The translations under genes were made by a program, and so were the position numbers. A DNA stretch of 7,146 bases from Bacteroidetes bacterium QH_1_64_81 (GTDB lineage Bacteria; Bacteroidota; Rhodothermia; Rhodothermales; Salinibacteraceae): the NCBI GenBank assembly GCA_003022655.1, contig PXSX01000126.1:7388-14533 (forward strand). The letters are read 5' to 3'. Positions 5,907-7,146 of the stretch are shown here, in pieces; positions within the stretch are counted from its first letter, which is position 1, and the number at the start of each line of letters is the position of its first letter. The notes beneath the pieces were generated by a model. The model was not told the origin of the DNA. It saw nothing but the letters and a program-made list of their open reading frames with translations, and made no database searches.

Positions 5907-6479
5907 GTGCTTCCCGAACGGATCGCCATTCCCGAGTCGTTTCATTCCACCGAGACCGAGAAGCCCTTCTCCACGTGCCTCGCCTGCGAGACATCCCTTC
6001 TGGACGGGCCGACCGAGTACCTGATCGAGAAAGGCTACCGCCGGTACGAGGCGTACGACGTGCAGGAGAACGTCTTCGAGTACGCAGTTTGCATGGACTG
6101 CCACACGGAGATGCGGCAGTCGTTTTCGGACGCCTCCAAGCAGCGGTGCCAGGCGTACCTGGCCGAGCACATCGATCTGGCCGACCGCACGGGCCGGCTG
6201 CTCGATGCCGAGTCGTCGGATCCAGAGGATTGGACCCGGCGGTGCGTGGTGCACGGCACGCCCCGGGACGAGCTGGAAGAGTATCAGGTGATGGCCCACT
6301 GCCGGGGCGATGAGATGCTGCTCACCCACCTTCCGCTTCTGATGGGCGGCCCCGCGATGGACGACCTCGCGGAGCTTCTCTCGGACGAGACGATTGATGA
6401 ACTCGGCGGCTTTCGCGACGAGCATCTTGGCCTCCCGCCCGAGCTGAAGCGCGACCTTCAGGGGCCAGTCGTCGCGTAG
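5907..6479 (+). CDS. Conserved Cys-rich acidic protein of unknown function, probable metal-binding
   Basis: A 190-residue soluble protein with no signal peptide or membrane segment. Its N-terminal half carries two CxxC pairs: FSTCLACETSLL (C24, C27) and EYAVCMDCHTEM (C62, C65, followed by H66). They are separated by about 35 residues that include YLIEKGYRRYE, an arrangement like a four-Cys zinc ribbon. Further Cys/His occur at C81, C113, H116, H131 and C132. The C-terminal half is acidic and helical-looking (MDDLAELLSDETIDEL). I recall similar uncharacterised Bacteroidota proteins with this spacing but know no function. Start: the only in-frame ATG (5700) adds 69 basic, Pro/Arg-rich residues crossing the repeat-rich promoter region, so GTG 5907 is preferred; TTG 5901 is also possible, and no Shine-Dalgarno helps. 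It is divergent from the carotenoid oxygenase and is followed 46 bases later by a lipoprotein protease gene in the same direction, with which it may be co-transcribed. Confidence 0.75.
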   Translation: MLPERIAIPESFHSTETEKPFSTCLACETSLLDGPTEYLIEKGYRRYEAYDVQENVFEYAVCMDCHTEMRQSFSDASKQRCQAYLAEHIDLADRTGRLLDAESSDPEDWTRRCVVHGTPRDELEEYQVMAHCRGDEMLLTHLPLLMGGPAMDDLAELLSDETIDELGGFRDEHLGLPPELKRDLQGPVVA

Positions 6480-6525
6480 CGGTGCATGTCCCCTTTCACC
6501 CCCTCATCGACAACGGTCCTTCCTG

Positions 6526-7146
6526 ATGAAACAGGCAACGACGCTCTTCACGCTGCTCGTCGCTCTCCTCGTGGGCGGTTGCGCCGGCAGTCGCCCCACC
6601 GCGGCGCCCACCGCCTCGTCCGACACCACGACGACGCCGACTCAGACGGAGTCGGGGCAGACGGAGTCGAGCGACGCAGAATCGGCCTCCGCCGACGAAA
6701 CGAAGGCCCCCGCCCCGTCGCGGGCCCCGCGGGACTGGTACCACCTCGACCGGGTTCCCCGCAGCGGCCCCGGCCTCGACACCCATGCGGCGTACCAGTC
6801 CGTCCTGCAGGGACGCTCCCCGCAGGACACGGTTCAGGTCGCCATCATCGACTCCGGCATCGACCTCGACCACGAAGACCTGGGGGCCAAGACCTGGACC
6901 AACGACGACGAAGTGCCCGGCAACGACGTAGACGACGACGGCAACGGCTACGTCGACGACGTGCACGGCTGGAACTTCATCGGCGGCCCCGATGGCAAAC
7001 ACGTCAATCAGGACACGTACGAGCTTACGCGGCTCTACGTAGACCTACGTGAGGACTTCAAAGGGGTCGACTCGGCCGAGGTGGCCCCCGAGAATCAGGA
7101 CCAGTACCAGCGATACCAGGAGATCAAGGGGACCTTTCAGGAGAAG
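6526..7146 (+). CDS. Subtilisin-like (S8) serine protease lipoprotein, N-terminal part (3' truncated)
   Basis: The frame is open from ATG 6526 to the window end (207 residues). Residues 1-18 form a lipoprotein signal peptide (MKQATTLFTLLVALLVGG) with lipidation predicted at C19, so the mature enzyme should be anchored in the cell envelope. A Thr/Ser/Glu-rich spacer (about 20-68) follows. The peptidase domain begins near residue 70, and the catalytic Asp is D109 in VAIIDSGIDLDHEDL. Next comes an Asp/Asn/Gly-rich segment (126-151: NDDEVPGNDVDDDGNGYVDD then VHGWNF) typical of Bacteroidota subtilases and likely to bind calcium. Residues 160-207 (QDTYELTRLYVDL onward) are the charged helical insertion these proteins carry between the catalytic Asp and His. 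The His and Ser motifs lie beyond the window, so activity cannot be confirmed. The spacer to the upstream gene is 46 bases, with no clear Shine-Dalgarno sequence. Confidence 0.93.
   Translation, partial: MKQATTLFTLLVALLVGGCAGSRPTAAPTASSDTTTTPTQTESGQTESSDAESASADETKAPAPSRAPRDWYHLDRVPRSGPGLDTHAAYQSVLQGRSPQDTVQVAIIDSGIDLDHEDLGAKTWTNDDEVPGNDVDDDGNGYVDDVHGWNFIGGPDGKHVNQDTYELTRLYVDLREDFKGVDSAEVAPENQDQYQRYQEIKGTFQEK

Overview
The window is 7.1 kb of GC-rich bacterial chromosome. Its proteins are markedly acidic, Shine-Dalgarno sequences are absent or weak upstream of the starts, and the gene families (fused E1 alpha/beta, a Bacteroidota-type subtilase lipoprotein, a Cys-rich protein of a type I associate with Bacteroidota) point to a salt-adapted member of the Bacteroidota/Rhodothermota. 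Salinibacter is the best guess. This is inferred from composition and family recognition, not from a database match.

Layout. Bases 1-141 hold the end of an OmpR/PhoB-type response regulator, followed after 59 bp by its probable partner sensor kinase (201-1667). A 452-bp gap (1668-2119) holds no credible gene but contains a compound stem-loop and some weak promoter-like hexamers. Bases 2120-4326 encode a fused alpha/beta E1 component of a 2-oxo-acid dehydrogenase complex. Its frame is broken at about 4010-4017, where roughly 20-25 family-typical residues are missing and the true C-terminus continues in another frame. A strong hairpin (4326-4384) separates this gene from a convergent carotenoid oxygenase on the minus strand (4400-5686), which keeps all four iron-binding histidines. 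A 220-bp divergent region full of inverted and direct repeats follows, then a Cys-rich protein of unknown function (5907-6479), then the start of a lipoprotein subtilase (6526 to the window end).

Working together. The two-component pair is an operon-like unit. The E1 gene belongs to central or branched-chain oxo-acid oxidation. The carotenoid oxygenase could supply retinal or another apocarotenoid; in Salinibacter, retinal is needed for rhodopsin pumps. The last two genes are co-oriented with a 46-bp spacer but have no evident functional link.

I do not see a new defence system, mobile element, CRISPR array, tRNA or rRNA. The observations most worth checking are the E1 lesion, a short TCCCTC(A/G)TCC motif that recurs in the three longest gaps, and the repeat-rich divergent promoter region.
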